Shown piece after piece: positions 54,038-61,022 of a DNA stretch of 62,190 nt. The stretch is from Pontibacter sp. Tf4. Its GTDB lineage: Bacteria > Bacteroidota > Bacteroidia > Cytophagales > Hymenobacteraceae. A program made the position numbers and the translations under genes. Below the pieces are notes generated by a model. That model worked only from the letters and a program-made list of their open reading frames with translations. It made no database searches and was not told where the DNA came from. Location: NCBI RefSeq assembly GCF_014212495.1, contig NZ_JACKZC010000014.1, forward strand, positions 1 to 62,190. Direction: 5' to 3'. Position 1 is the first letter of the stretch. The number at the start of each line of letters is the position of its first letter.

Positions 54038-55291
54038 CTATTGATTGTCTTCTTCTTCCAACTCTTCGCGCAGGATGGCCAGCACGTCGTCGATGGTTTC
54101 TTCTTCCAGCTCGGTACGGCGCAGCAGGTCTTCCTTGCTCACGGCCAGTACACTCTTGGCTGTATCCAGACCGATGCGGCGCAATTCTGCAATTACCCAG
54201 TCTTCGATCTCATCCGTAAATTCTTCCAGGCTGATGTCTTCTTCGTATACTTCAGACTCTCTGAACACGTCGATCTCCATATCTACCAGGCGGCTGGCAA
54301 GCTTAATGTTCTGGCCACCTTTACCAATTGCAAGCGATACCTGGTCTGGTTTCAGGAACACAGATACTCTGCCATTCTCCTGGTCTATTTTCATGCTGGT
54401 GATCTTAGCCGGGCTAAGCGCACGCTGGATGTATAGTTCCAGGTTATCGGTATAGTTAATTACGTCGATGTTCTCGTTCTCCAGTTCGCGTACGATGCTG
54501 TGTATACGTGAACCTTTCATACCTACGCAGGCACCTACCGGGTCAATGCGGTCGTCGAAAGATTCTACGGCTACCTTGGCACGCTCGCCCGGCTCACGCA
54601 CTATTTTTTTAATAGCGATCAGGCCATCATAGATCTCCGGTACTTCGTTCTCGAACAAACGCTCCAGGAACGTTGGAGATGTACGTGAAAGTATGATTTT
54701 CGGATTACCGTTTACGATCTCAACGCGCTGAACAACAGCACGCACTACATCGCCTTTGCGGTAACGGTCTTTTGGTATCTGCTCGCCTTTCGGTATCAGC
54801 AGTTCGTTCTCTTCCTGATCCAGCAGCAACACCTCGCGGTTCCAAACCTGGTATACTTCCCCGGAGATGATCTCACCTACCAGGTCTTTATACTTCTGGA
54901 ACAGCAGTTCCTTCTCCATGTCCTTGATGCGCTGGATCAGTGTCTGGCGGGCAGTAAGTACGGCGCGGCGTCCAAAGTCCTCCAGTTGTATCTCTTCCGA
55001 TACTTCTTCACCCACCTCAAAGTCAGGTTCTATCTTGCGTGCATCCGATAAGGCGATCTTATCATGATCCCAGATGTCCTCAGAGTTGTCGTCCACGATC
55101 TCGCGGTTACGCCAGATCTCCAGGTCACCTTTCTCCACGTTCAGGATGATGTCAAAGTTCTCGTCGGTGCCCCACTTTTTACGGATCATGGTGCGGAATA
55201 CGTCTTCAAGTATACGCATCATGGTCGGGCGGTCTATGTTCTTGAATTTCGCAAATTCAGCGAACGACTCGATCAGGACTGAACTGTTCAT
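54038..55291 (-). CDS. nusA: Transcription termination/antitermination factor NusA
   Basis: The 417-residue protein has the NusA N-domain (SVLIESFAEFAKFKNIDRPTMMRILEDVFRTMI), S1 domain (YQVWNREVLLLDQEENELLIPKGE), and two KH domains (VGACVGMKGSRIHSIVREL; VSLAIGKGGQNIKLASRL). The C-terminus has a short helix-hairpin region and an acidic EEELEEEDNQ tail, without the two acidic repeats of E. coli. It binds RNA polymerase and nascent RNA. It has no CTATAG copies. Seven bases after rimP. Confidence 0.97.
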   Translation of the reverse strand: MNSSVLIESFAEFAKFKNIDRPTMMRILEDVFRTMIRKKWGTDENFDIILNVEKGDLEIWRNREIVDDNSEDIWDHDKIALSDARKIEPDFEVGEEVSEEIQLEDFGRRAVLTARQTLIQRIKDMEKELLFQKYKDLVGEIISGEVYQVWNREVLLLDQEENELLIPKGEQIPKDRYRKGDVVRAVVQRVEIVNGNPKIILSRTSPTFLERLFENEVPEIYDGLIAIKKIVREPGERAKVAVESFDDRIDPVGACVGMKGSRIHSIVRELENENIDVINYTDNLELYIQRALSPAKITSMKIDQENGRVSVFLKPDQVSLAIGKGGQNIKLASRLVDMEIDVFRESEVYEEDISLEEFTDEIEDWVIAELRRIGLDTAKSVLAVSKEDLLRRTELEEETIDDVLAILREELEEEDNQ

Positions 55292-55298
55292 TATCTTT

Positions 55299-55772
55299 TT
55301 ATTTAAATGATATTACAACATTTGCTTTTACAATCTCCCCGAAAGGTATTTGCACAGGCTCATACGTTGCCTTTTTGCCTTTTAGTTTTATTTCTTGTGT
55401 CAGGTTTAAGCCGGTTTCGGTCACTTCGTCCAGCTTGCCGGTTACTTCGGTGCCGTCCTGTAGTTTCAGTTTCAGGTTGCGGCCCACATTGCGCATAAAC
55501 TGTTTTGGCTGGGTAAGCGGAAAATCTACGCCCGGCGAGCTTACTTCCAGTACGTAAGACAGCTCCTCGCCAAAGGTCTCTGCTATTTTAGCGTTTATGC
55601 GGCGGCTTATAGTTGCGCACTGGTCAATTGTAATGCCCTGCTCGCCATCGGCCAGTACCGTAATCTTGGGTCTCACTGCCGAGTCCGACACGGCCACATC
55701 TACTATAAACAGGTCGCTGTCTGGAAGACTTGCTTCCGCCATCTCGCGTATGGTTGTTGCGCTTAGTGCCAT
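55299..55772 (-). CDS. rimP: Ribosome maturation factor RimP
   Basis: The 157-residue protein has the RimP N-domain with the signature GITIDQCATISRRINAKIAE and LSYVLEVSSPGVDFPLTQPKQF, and a C-terminal SH3-like domain. It assists 30S assembly. It is the first gene of the rimP-nusA-infB operon, an order conserved widely in bacteria. A promoter box and a hairpin lie in its upstream region. Confidence 0.96.
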   Translation of the reverse strand: MALSATTIREMAEASLPDSDLFIVDVAVSDSAVRPKITVLADGEQGITIDQCATISRRINAKIAETFGEELSYVLEVSSPGVDFPLTQPKQFMRNVGRNLKLKLQDGTEVTGKLDEVTETGLNLTQEIKLKGKKATYEPVQIPFGEIVKANVVISFK

Positions 55773-55796
55773 TGTTTAAAGTATAACAAATAAAGA

Positions 55797-55815
55797 AGGG
55801 GACTTCGTGTCCCCT
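55797..55815 (-). promoter_or_regulatory. Hairpin in the rimP-nusA-infB leader
   Basis: AGGGGAC and GTCCCCT form a seven-base perfect stem around a five-base loop, 25 bp before the rimP start and just after the predicted transcript start. On the minus strand it is followed by TCTTTATTTG, a mild T-rich stretch. It could be a weak attenuator or a 5' stabilising hairpin. Confidence 0.45.
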
Positions 55816-55837
55816 CATCTCCTCGGAAATAATTTCA

Positions 55838-55869
55838 CAAATTTACTACAAAAACATTATATATACAAT
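55838..55869 (-). promoter_or_regulatory. Promoter of the rimP-nusA-infB operon
   Basis: On the minus strand TAAATTTG (55838-55845) fully matches the -7 box, with ATTG (55866-55869) 20 bp upstream as a plausible -33 box. Predicted transcription start is near 55831, giving a leader of about 60 nt. Confidence 0.55.
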
Positions 55870-56069
55870 ATGCACCCCTAACGGCTATATTAATTTATAG
55901 TTTCTGAGTAAGTTGTGCAGCTGTTTTCTGTAGCAGGGCGTGAGAGCAGACGGAATAAGTGCCTGTATGTAACAGTACGGCTTAACTTATAGTTCTGATG
56001 GCAAAGGTAATAATAAAATTGCTGCTGCATTTTCTGTAGCGGGCATAGCATACATCAAGGGTTTCTTTG

Positions 56070-56077
56070 TATGTTTG
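56070..56077 (+). promoter_or_regulatory. -7 box overlapping the EEP gene start region
   Basis: TATGTTTG fully matches TAnnTTTG and ends four bases before the ATG at 56082. It supports the downstream start and suggests a leaderless or very short leader transcript. No clear -33 box. Confidence 0.35.
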
Positions 56078-56081
56078 TTTT

Positions 56082-57206
56082 ATGCCTGGTACATTCAGTA
56101 AAATACGGCGCAGAGTTTGGCTCATCCTTAACATTCTGGTAGTGTTCTGGGTGCTGCTGGGTGTGCTGTGCCTGCGTGTGCCGCCACATGAGTTCTGGCC
56201 TGCCGGGTTCGTTGCCCTGTCGTTGCCGGGAGCGTTGCTGCTTAACCTGCTTTTTTTAGTATACTGGCTGATAAAGCGCTCATGGTTCCTGGTGTTGCCG
56301 CTGCTGGTGATCATACTGGGCTGGGGCTACTATAACCGCTTAATGGCTTTCAATTTTGGCGATGCCAAAGTGCCCGATGGGGCTAAAACACTGCAGGTGC
56401 TGAGCTACAACGTGCATGTGTTCAATGCCTACACCGATACCGACGGCACGCAGCGCGAAGCTTCCAGCGAAATGGTAGACTGGGTAGCCACGCATCCCGC
56501 CGACGTGTACTGCCTGCAGGAGTTTTACAGCAACCGTGGCTCCAACACCTACAACACCATCAGCCGCATCGGCAACCGCTACGATAAGTACCGCTATTTT
56601 TCAGTTTCGTACGTCGATCGCAATAAAGCCGATATTGGTATAGTTATCTTTTCGCGTTATCCTATAGTTGATAAGGGCGTGATCCGTTTTGGCGAATCGA
56701 ACCACAACCGTGCCATCTGGGCCGATATCAAAGTGAAAGGCGATACAGTACGGGTTTACACGGCGCACCTGCAATCCATGAGCATCAAGTCGCAGGACAT
56801 TGAAAATACTTACTCGGCTATAGGCGATGAAGCGAGCTTTAAAAAGGAAGGCCGCAACCTGGCCCGGCGCCTGAAAAAAGGCTTTGTAGCCCGCAGCCAC
56901 CAGGCCGAGAAATTGCTGGAGCACATAAAGGAATCGCCACACCCGGTTATAGTTTGCGGCGACCTGAACGACATACCGACCAGCTATACCTATAGTGTGC
57001 TTGCCCGTAATCTGCAGAACGCTTTTGTAGTAGCCGGCTCTGGCGTGGGCGCAACGTATAATGGTCCGCTGCCTTTTCTGCGCATTGATAACCAGTTTTA
57101 CAGCGAGGGCCTGCAAGCCGTGGATTTCGAAACGCATTACGAAATGGGGCTTTCCGATCACTTCCCGATTTCGGCAAAGTATGTGCTGGAAGCTGCGCAG
57201 CGTTAG
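56082..57206 (+). CDS. Membrane-anchored endonuclease/exonuclease/phosphatase-family protein
   Basis: The protein of 374 residues has two to three N-terminal membrane helices (VWLILNILVVFWVLLGVLCL; LLLNLLFLVYWLI; FLVLPLLVIILGWGYY) and an EEP domain from about residue 95. Catalytic motifs are complete: LSYNVHVFN, CLQEFYS, the TAHLQSM block, VICGDLNDIP and the terminal LSDHFPISA. Such proteins in Bacteroidota may be phosphodiesterases acting on lipids or nucleic acid outside the membrane; the substrate is unknown. I chose MPGTFSKIRRR over the Met five codons upstream because a promoter-like box overlaps the latter. Confidence 0.85.
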   Translation: MPGTFSKIRRRVWLILNILVVFWVLLGVLCLRVPPHEFWPAGFVALSLPGALLLNLLFLVYWLIKRSWFLVLPLLVIILGWGYYNRLMAFNFGDAKVPDGAKTLQVLSYNVHVFNAYTDTDGTQREASSEMVDWVATHPADVYCLQEFYSNRGSNTYNTISRIGNRYDKYRYFSVSYVDRNKADIGIVIFSRYPIVDKGVIRFGESNHNRAIWADIKVKGDTVRVYTAHLQSMSIKSQDIENTYSAIGDEASFKKEGRNLARRLKKGFVARSHQAEKLLEHIKESPHPVIVCGDLNDIPTSYTYSVLARNLQNAFVVAGSGVGATYNGPLPFLRIDNQFYSEGLQAVDFETHYEMGLSDHFPISAKYVLEAAQR

Positions 57207-57307
57207 GACTTAGCAGGCAATCTTATTAATTTTGAACGATAATTGACCGGCCGCAACAGGCTGACTAAACTATAAAGTGCGGCGCTGCTGGTGCCTATAC
57301 TTATACT

Positions 57308-58798
57308 ATGCAACAGAAACTGAACCTGTATAATACGCTTACGCGCAAGAAGGAAATATTTGAACCGCTGCACGCTCCGTTTGTGGGCATGTACCTGTGC
57401 GGGCCAACGGTTTACGGCGAGCCGCACTTAGGCCACGCCCGCAGCGCGGTTACCTTCGATGTGCTGTATCGTTACCTGAAATACCTGAAGTATAAAGTAC
57501 GCTTTGTGCGCAACATTACCGACGTAGGCCACCTGCAGAACGATGCCGACGAAGGAGAAGACAAGATCCAGAAAATAGCCAAAGCACAGCAGATAGAGCC
57601 GATGGAAGTGGTGCAGCATTACACCAACATCTACCACCGCGACCTCGAAAAGCTGAATACCTTGCCGCCGGACATTGAGCCGCGCGCGTCAGGCCACATC
57701 ATCGAGCAGATAGAGATGATAAAGGAGATACTGGACAATGGCTTTGCCTATGAAGTGAACGGGTCGGTGTATTTTGATGTGCCGGCTTATAACAAAGATC
57801 ATAACTATGGCAAGCTCTCGGGCAGGATTGTAGAGGACCTGATGGCCAATACCCGTGAGCTGGAGGGGCAGGAAGAAAAACGCTCTCCGCTGGACTTTGC
57901 CCTCTGGAAAAAAGCATCGCCGTCGCACATCATGCGCTGGCCTTCGCCGTGGAGCGACGGCTTCCCGGGGTGGCATTTGGAATGCTCGGCCATGAGTCGC
58001 AAATACTTAGGTACCACTTTTGATATACACGGTGGCGGACTTGACCTGATGTTCCCGCACCACGAATGCGAAATAGCGCAGAACCAGGCCAGCTGCGACC
58101 ACAGCGACGGCGCCAAATACTGGGTGCATAACAACATGATCACGGTGAACGGGCAGAAGATGGGCAAATCGCTGGGTAACTTTATAAACCTGAGCGAGCT
58201 GTTCAGTGGCAACCACCAGATGCTGGAGCAGGCCTATACACCTATGACGGTGCGCTTTTTTATACTGCAGGCACACTATAGAAGTACGCTTGATTTCAGT
58301 AACGAGGCCCTGCAGGCAGCACGCAAAGGCTACACCAAACTGATGAACGGCCTGCGTGTGCTGGCCAAACTGCAATACCCGGAAGAAGCTGCTGCGCCAG
58401 ACGAGAAACTGAACGAAGAACTGCTGAAACTGACCGAAGACTGCTTCCGTGGCCTGAACGATGACATGAACACGGCCCGAACTATAGCGTCGCTGTTCAA
58501 TCTGCTTAAAAAGATCAACAGCCTGTTCTTAGGGCAGCTACAGATCGGAAGTCTCACACGAGGAACATTTGATACGGTGCGGGAAGCTTACAACACGCTG
58601 GTGCTGGATATACTGGGCCTGAAAGAAGAACCGCTCGGCGACCAGGAGGAAATGCTGCACCTGGTACTGCAGTTCTACAAAGAGGCCAAGGAATCCAAGG
58701 CATACGATAAAGTAGATGCTATCCGGGCGGAACTGAAGAAGCAGGGCATTGTAATTAAAGATTTAAAAACCGGTATCGACTGGGCTTATGAAGAATAA
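57308..58798 (+). CDS. cysS: Cysteinyl-tRNA synthetase
   Basis: The 496-residue class I synthetase has the HIGH motif as HLGH in [16 protein letters not shown] (about residue 45), zinc ligands in [15 protein letters not shown] and [10 protein letters not shown], and the KMSKS motif as KMGKS in [12 protein letters not shown]. The C-terminal anticodon-binding domain ends in [12 protein letters not shown]. Length is somewhat above the E. coli enzyme (461). The last 11 bases overlap the following lipoprotein gene. Confidence 0.97.
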   Translation: MQQKLNLYNTLTRKKEIFEPLHAPFVGMYLCGPTVYGEPHLGHARSAVTFDVLYRYLKYLKYKVRFVRNITDVGHLQNDADEGEDKIQKIAKAQQIEPMEVVQHYTNIYHRDLEKLNTLPPDIEPRASGHIIEQIEMIKEILDNGFAYEVNGSVYFDVPAYNKDHNYGKLSGRIVEDLMANTRELEGQEEKRSPLDFALWKKASPSHIMRWPSPWSDGFPGWHLECSAMSRKYLGTTFDIHGGGLDLMFPHHECEIAQNQASCDHSDGAKYWVHNNMITVNGQKMGKSLGNFINLSELFSGNHQMLEQAYTPMTVRFFILQAHYRSTLDFSNEALQAARKGYTKLMNGLRVLAKLQYPEEAAAPDEKLNEELLKLTEDCFRGLNDDMNTARTIASLFNLLKKINSLFLGQLQIGSLTRGTFDTVREAYNTLVLDILGLKEEPLGDQEEMLHLVLQFYKEAKESKAYDKVDAIRAELKKQGIVIKDLKTGIDWAYEE

Positions 58799-59810
58799 AT
58801 TGAACCTGTTAACTATAGTTTTGGGCAGCGCACTGGCACTCTATAGTTGCGACTCGGCTGAAAAAGGCGGTGCGGAACAGAGCACCGTAGCTGCAGATGA
58901 GGCTGCTGAACCAACCGGCGTGCAGGCACCGGATTTTAATGCCGATTCGGCTTACAAATTTGTGGCAAAGCAGGTAGCGTTCGGTCCGCGTGTGCCCAAT
59001 ACACAGGCACATAAAGCAACCGGCGACTGGATCATTGCCAAGTTAAAAGAATATGGCGCTGATGTGCAGGTGCAGGAGTTCCAAATGCGTGCATTTGATG
59101 GTACTATGCTGAATTTACGCAACATCATCGCGTCGTATAACCCGGAAGCCGGCACCCGCGTGATGCTGGCCGCCCACTGGGATACACGCCCTTTTGCCGA
59201 TAAAGACACCAACAACCAGAATAAGCCGATAGATGGCGCAAACGATGGGGGGAGCGGCGTAGCGGTACTTTTGGAGATTGCCCGAACTATAAACGAAGCG
59301 CAGCAGAAACCAGGAGTAGGCGTAGACCTGTTCTTTTTTGATGGCGAAGACTATGGCCAGCCGGATAACAGCGACCTGCCTTACCAGGACGATACTTGGT
59401 GCCTTGGTTCGCAGTACTGGAGCCGCAACATGCACAAGCCAAACTATAAGGCCAAGTACGGCATTCTGCTGGATATGGTAGGTGCACAAAATGCCCGTTT
59501 CGCCCGCGAAGGAACATCAATGCAATACGCCAAAAACGTGGTAGACAAAGTATGGAAAGCCGGCAACCAACTGGGTTATCCTGATTACTTTAAATACGTA
59601 AACGCCCCGGGAATTACCGACGACCACGCCTATATTAACGCAATTGCCAAGATCCCGATGATCGACATCATTGAGTATAACATGAGCAGCATAGACGGTG
59701 ACTTCTTCGGCGATTACCATCACCGCCATTCCGACAGCATGGCCATCATCAGCCCGAAAACCTTAAAGGCAGTTGGGCAAACAGTGCTGCATGTGGTGTA
59801 CAACGAGTAA
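58788..59810 (+). CDS. M28-family lipoprotein, glutaminyl-cyclase-like
   Basis: The 340-residue protein has a lipoprotein signal with lipobox LYSC (Cys21) and an M28 domain of the glutaminyl-peptide cyclotransferase type: [60 protein letters not shown] and a final [10 protein letters not shown]. Mono-zinc ligands are His-Asp-Glu-His. It may make N-terminal pyroglutamate on exported proteins, a known modification in Bacteroidota that have mature N-terminal Gln; this role is inference. Its start lies inside the cysS end (11-bp overlap), so translation may be coupled. It contains a perfect AACTATAGTT in the signal peptide (Thr-Ile-Val). Confidence 0.87.
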   Translation: MKNKLNLLTIVLGSALALYSCDSAEKGGAEQSTVAADEAAEPTGVQAPDFNADSAYKFVAKQVAFGPRVPNTQAHKATGDWIIAKLKEYGADVQVQEFQMRAFDGTMLNLRNIIASYNPEAGTRVMLAAHWDTRPFADKDTNNQNKPIDGANDGGSGVAVLLEIARTINEAQQKPGVGVDLFFFDGEDYGQPDNSDLPYQDDTWCLGSQYWSRNMHKPNYKAKYGILLDMVGAQNARFAREGTSMQYAKNVVDKVWKAGNQLGYPDYFKYVNAPGITDDHAYINAIAKIPMIDIIEYNMSSIDGDFFGDYHHRHSDSMAIISPKTLKAVGQTVLHVVYNE

Positions 59811-59830
59811 CACAACTATAGCAAACTATA

Positions 59831-59866
59831 AAAAGGGACGCTCCTGAACAGGGCGTCCTTTTTTAT
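59831..59866 (+). terminator. Terminator of the cysS-M28 operon
   Basis: AAAAGGGACGC and GCGTCCTTTTT form the stem (with one G bulged), followed by a T run, 20 bp after the stop. Confidence 0.88.
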
Positions 59867-59910
59867 TCCTGTGAGCCTCGGAGCTATAGTTTTTTATTCT
59901 CCGCAGTTTT

Positions 59911-59947
59911 GCGGTGAATGGATAAGGTATTCACCGCTTTGTTTTTT
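59911..59947 (+). terminator. Second terminator-like hairpin
   Basis: GCGGTGAAT and ATTCACCGC form a nine-base perfect stem with a nine-base loop, followed by TTTGTTTTTT on the plus strand. It may back up the preceding terminator. Confidence 0.7.
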
Positions 59948-60033
59948 AAGAATTGGGCATAAGCTTACCATCCTAGATGGTACTGTTTGATTGGGAGAAA
60001 TAATTCAGTGCCTGCTTCTACGTGTAAGAGTCG

Positions 60034-60324
60034 TTAAGCAGCTGTGTTAAGCAAGTTTTTAATCCTGGATACATCTACTTTTTCCTTCGCCTGCCATAGG
60101 TCATAATTTTTCTGGAAGTTAAGCCAAAACTCAGGACTGGTGCCAAAGGCCGCAGACAGTTTCCAGGCCATCTCTGCGCTGATACCGGCATGTTCATTTA
60201 AGATCATAGACAGGTTCTTTCGGCTTATCTCTAAGCTCAACGCAATTTCTGTAACTGATTTTCCTGTGCCGCTTACATACTCCCGAAGGATTTGCCCAGC
60301 ATGTGGGGGATTGAACATGAGCAT
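60034..60324 (-). CDS. higA: HigA-like antitoxin, XRE family
   Basis: The 96-residue protein starts NPPHAGQILREYV, typical of HigA/VapI antitoxins (start may be two codons later at MFNPPH). It contains a Cro/C1 helix-turn-helix (SVTEIALSLEISRKNLSMILNEHAGISAEMAWKLSAAF, about 23-60) and the FWLNFQKNYDLWQA tail. It should bind HigB and repress the operon. It lies 30 bp downstream of higB (toxin-first order, typical of hig loci). Confidence 0.9.
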   Translation of the reverse strand: MLMFNPPHAGQILREYVSGTGKSVTEIALSLEISRKNLSMILNEHAGISAEMAWKLSAAFGTSPEFWLNFQKNYDLWQAKEKVDVSRIKNLLNTAA

Positions 60325-60354
60325 AATATGTACTTTTATTATTTGCTGATCTGG

Positions 60355-60639
60355 TTAATGATAATCCTGGTAGTTTACATCAAGTACTTCTACCTTGTCG
60401 CCTATAAAGCGGAAAGTGATACGCCAGTTTCCATTTACTTTCACTGACCAGTGGTCCTTCAGGTTGCCCTTTAGTGGGTGTAAATCCCAACCCGGTACAT
60501 TCACATCCTGCACAGTGATGGCAGCATGAAGTGCTGCCAGGATCAGACGGATCTTACCCAAGTGTGCGTGCTGTAACTTAGAGCCATCACCTTTCAGGAA
60601 GAAGCGCTCCAGACCCTTATGCTTGAAACTGACAATCAT
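60355..60639 (-). CDS. higB: HigB/RelE-type toxin
   Basis: The 94-residue protein is the short RelE-superfamily HigB: FKHKGLERFFLKGDGSKL, then WDLHPLKGNLKDHWSVKVNGNWRITFRF and a final NYQDYH. Family members cut mRNA on the ribosome. The residues PLKGNLKDHWSVKVNGNWRI are conserved in the active clade. It is the first gene of the pair with higA. Neither gene contains a CTATAG copy, consistent with recent acquisition relative to the surrounding chromosome. Confidence 0.9.
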   Translation of the reverse strand: MIVSFKHKGLERFFLKGDGSKLQHAHLGKIRLILAALHAAITVQDVNVPGWDLHPLKGNLKDHWSVKVNGNWRITFRFIGDKVEVLDVNYQDYH

Positions 60640-60640
60640 G

Positions 60641-60674
60641 CTGCAATTATAACTTGTTACGTGACAGGTAACAA
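60641..60674 (-). promoter_or_regulatory. higBA promoter and candidate HigA operator
   Basis: The perfect inverted repeat TTGTTAC (60654-60660) and GTAACAA (60668-60674), seven bases apart, lies immediately upstream of a -7-like box (TATAATTG on the minus strand, 60641-60648). The ATG follows directly. Position and symmetry fit an operator for the HigA helix-turn-helix dimer. Confidence 0.55.
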
Positions 60675-60977
60675 ATCTGTTGAGTAATTTTTTAATGAGA
60701 AGTTGGTAAAGAAATTGGTGCCTTTTGCTGAAGCCTTAAACTATAGCTACTATAGTTATACAAGCCATAAGCACTTCCGAGTAGTAGGTCTTCTGTAGCG
60801 TGTACCCGGTAGAGGCCAAAAAGAACTACTGATGAAGATTTTATAGCTGTATAGTTTGAGGTTGTAACTCCTTCCTGATTTTAGTTATACCTAACTACAT
60901 TTAATACAAGCCAACCATAAATTGCTAACATTAAATATATTTGGATAATTGTATATCCAAAGAATCAATTTTTAGCC
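60675..60977. other. Divergent spacer between higB and the last gene
   Basis: AT-rich, no gene seen. Two closely spaced CTATAG copies near 60740-60756 are the last motif copies of this kind before the final gene. A full -7 box match is at 60936. Confidence 0.5.
60936..60943 (+). promoter_or_regulatory. -7 box for the IgGFc-like gene
   Basis: TATATTTG is a full TAnnTTTG match, about 42 bp before a possible TTG start (60978) and 80 bp before a GTG start (61023). No clear -33 box. Confidence 0.4.
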
Positions 60978-61022
60978 TTGAAAACCAACTTATTGCCCTC
61001 TACCCGTTTCTTGGGCGCTGCC

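Larger units (their letters stand above)
1151..58820. repeat. Genome-iterated palindrome AACTATAGTT (21 exact copies) and its core CTATAG
   Basis: Exact decamers begin at 1151, 6567, 7705, 8002, 14302, 14543, 15776, 16219, 18463, 18648, 21196, 22076, 25449, 37214, 42733, 43394, 43797, 45604, 46584, 47406 and 58811. The core CTATAG occurs about 110 times by eye in the whole window, against roughly 16 expected from base composition. Copies lie in both coding and non-coding DNA. In coding sequence they are read as Thr-Ile-Val or Asn-Tyr-Ser; the third frame contains TAG and occurs only at gene ends. Many further half-sites (AACTATA or TATAGTT) are present. Counts are manual. Confidence 0.9.

Noticed and set aside
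378..60756. CTATAG copies as ordinary promoter -10 elements
   Set aside because: Most copies are inside coding regions, the word is symmetric, and the Bacteroidota -7 consensus is TAnnTTTG; a few copies near starts do not explain the rest.
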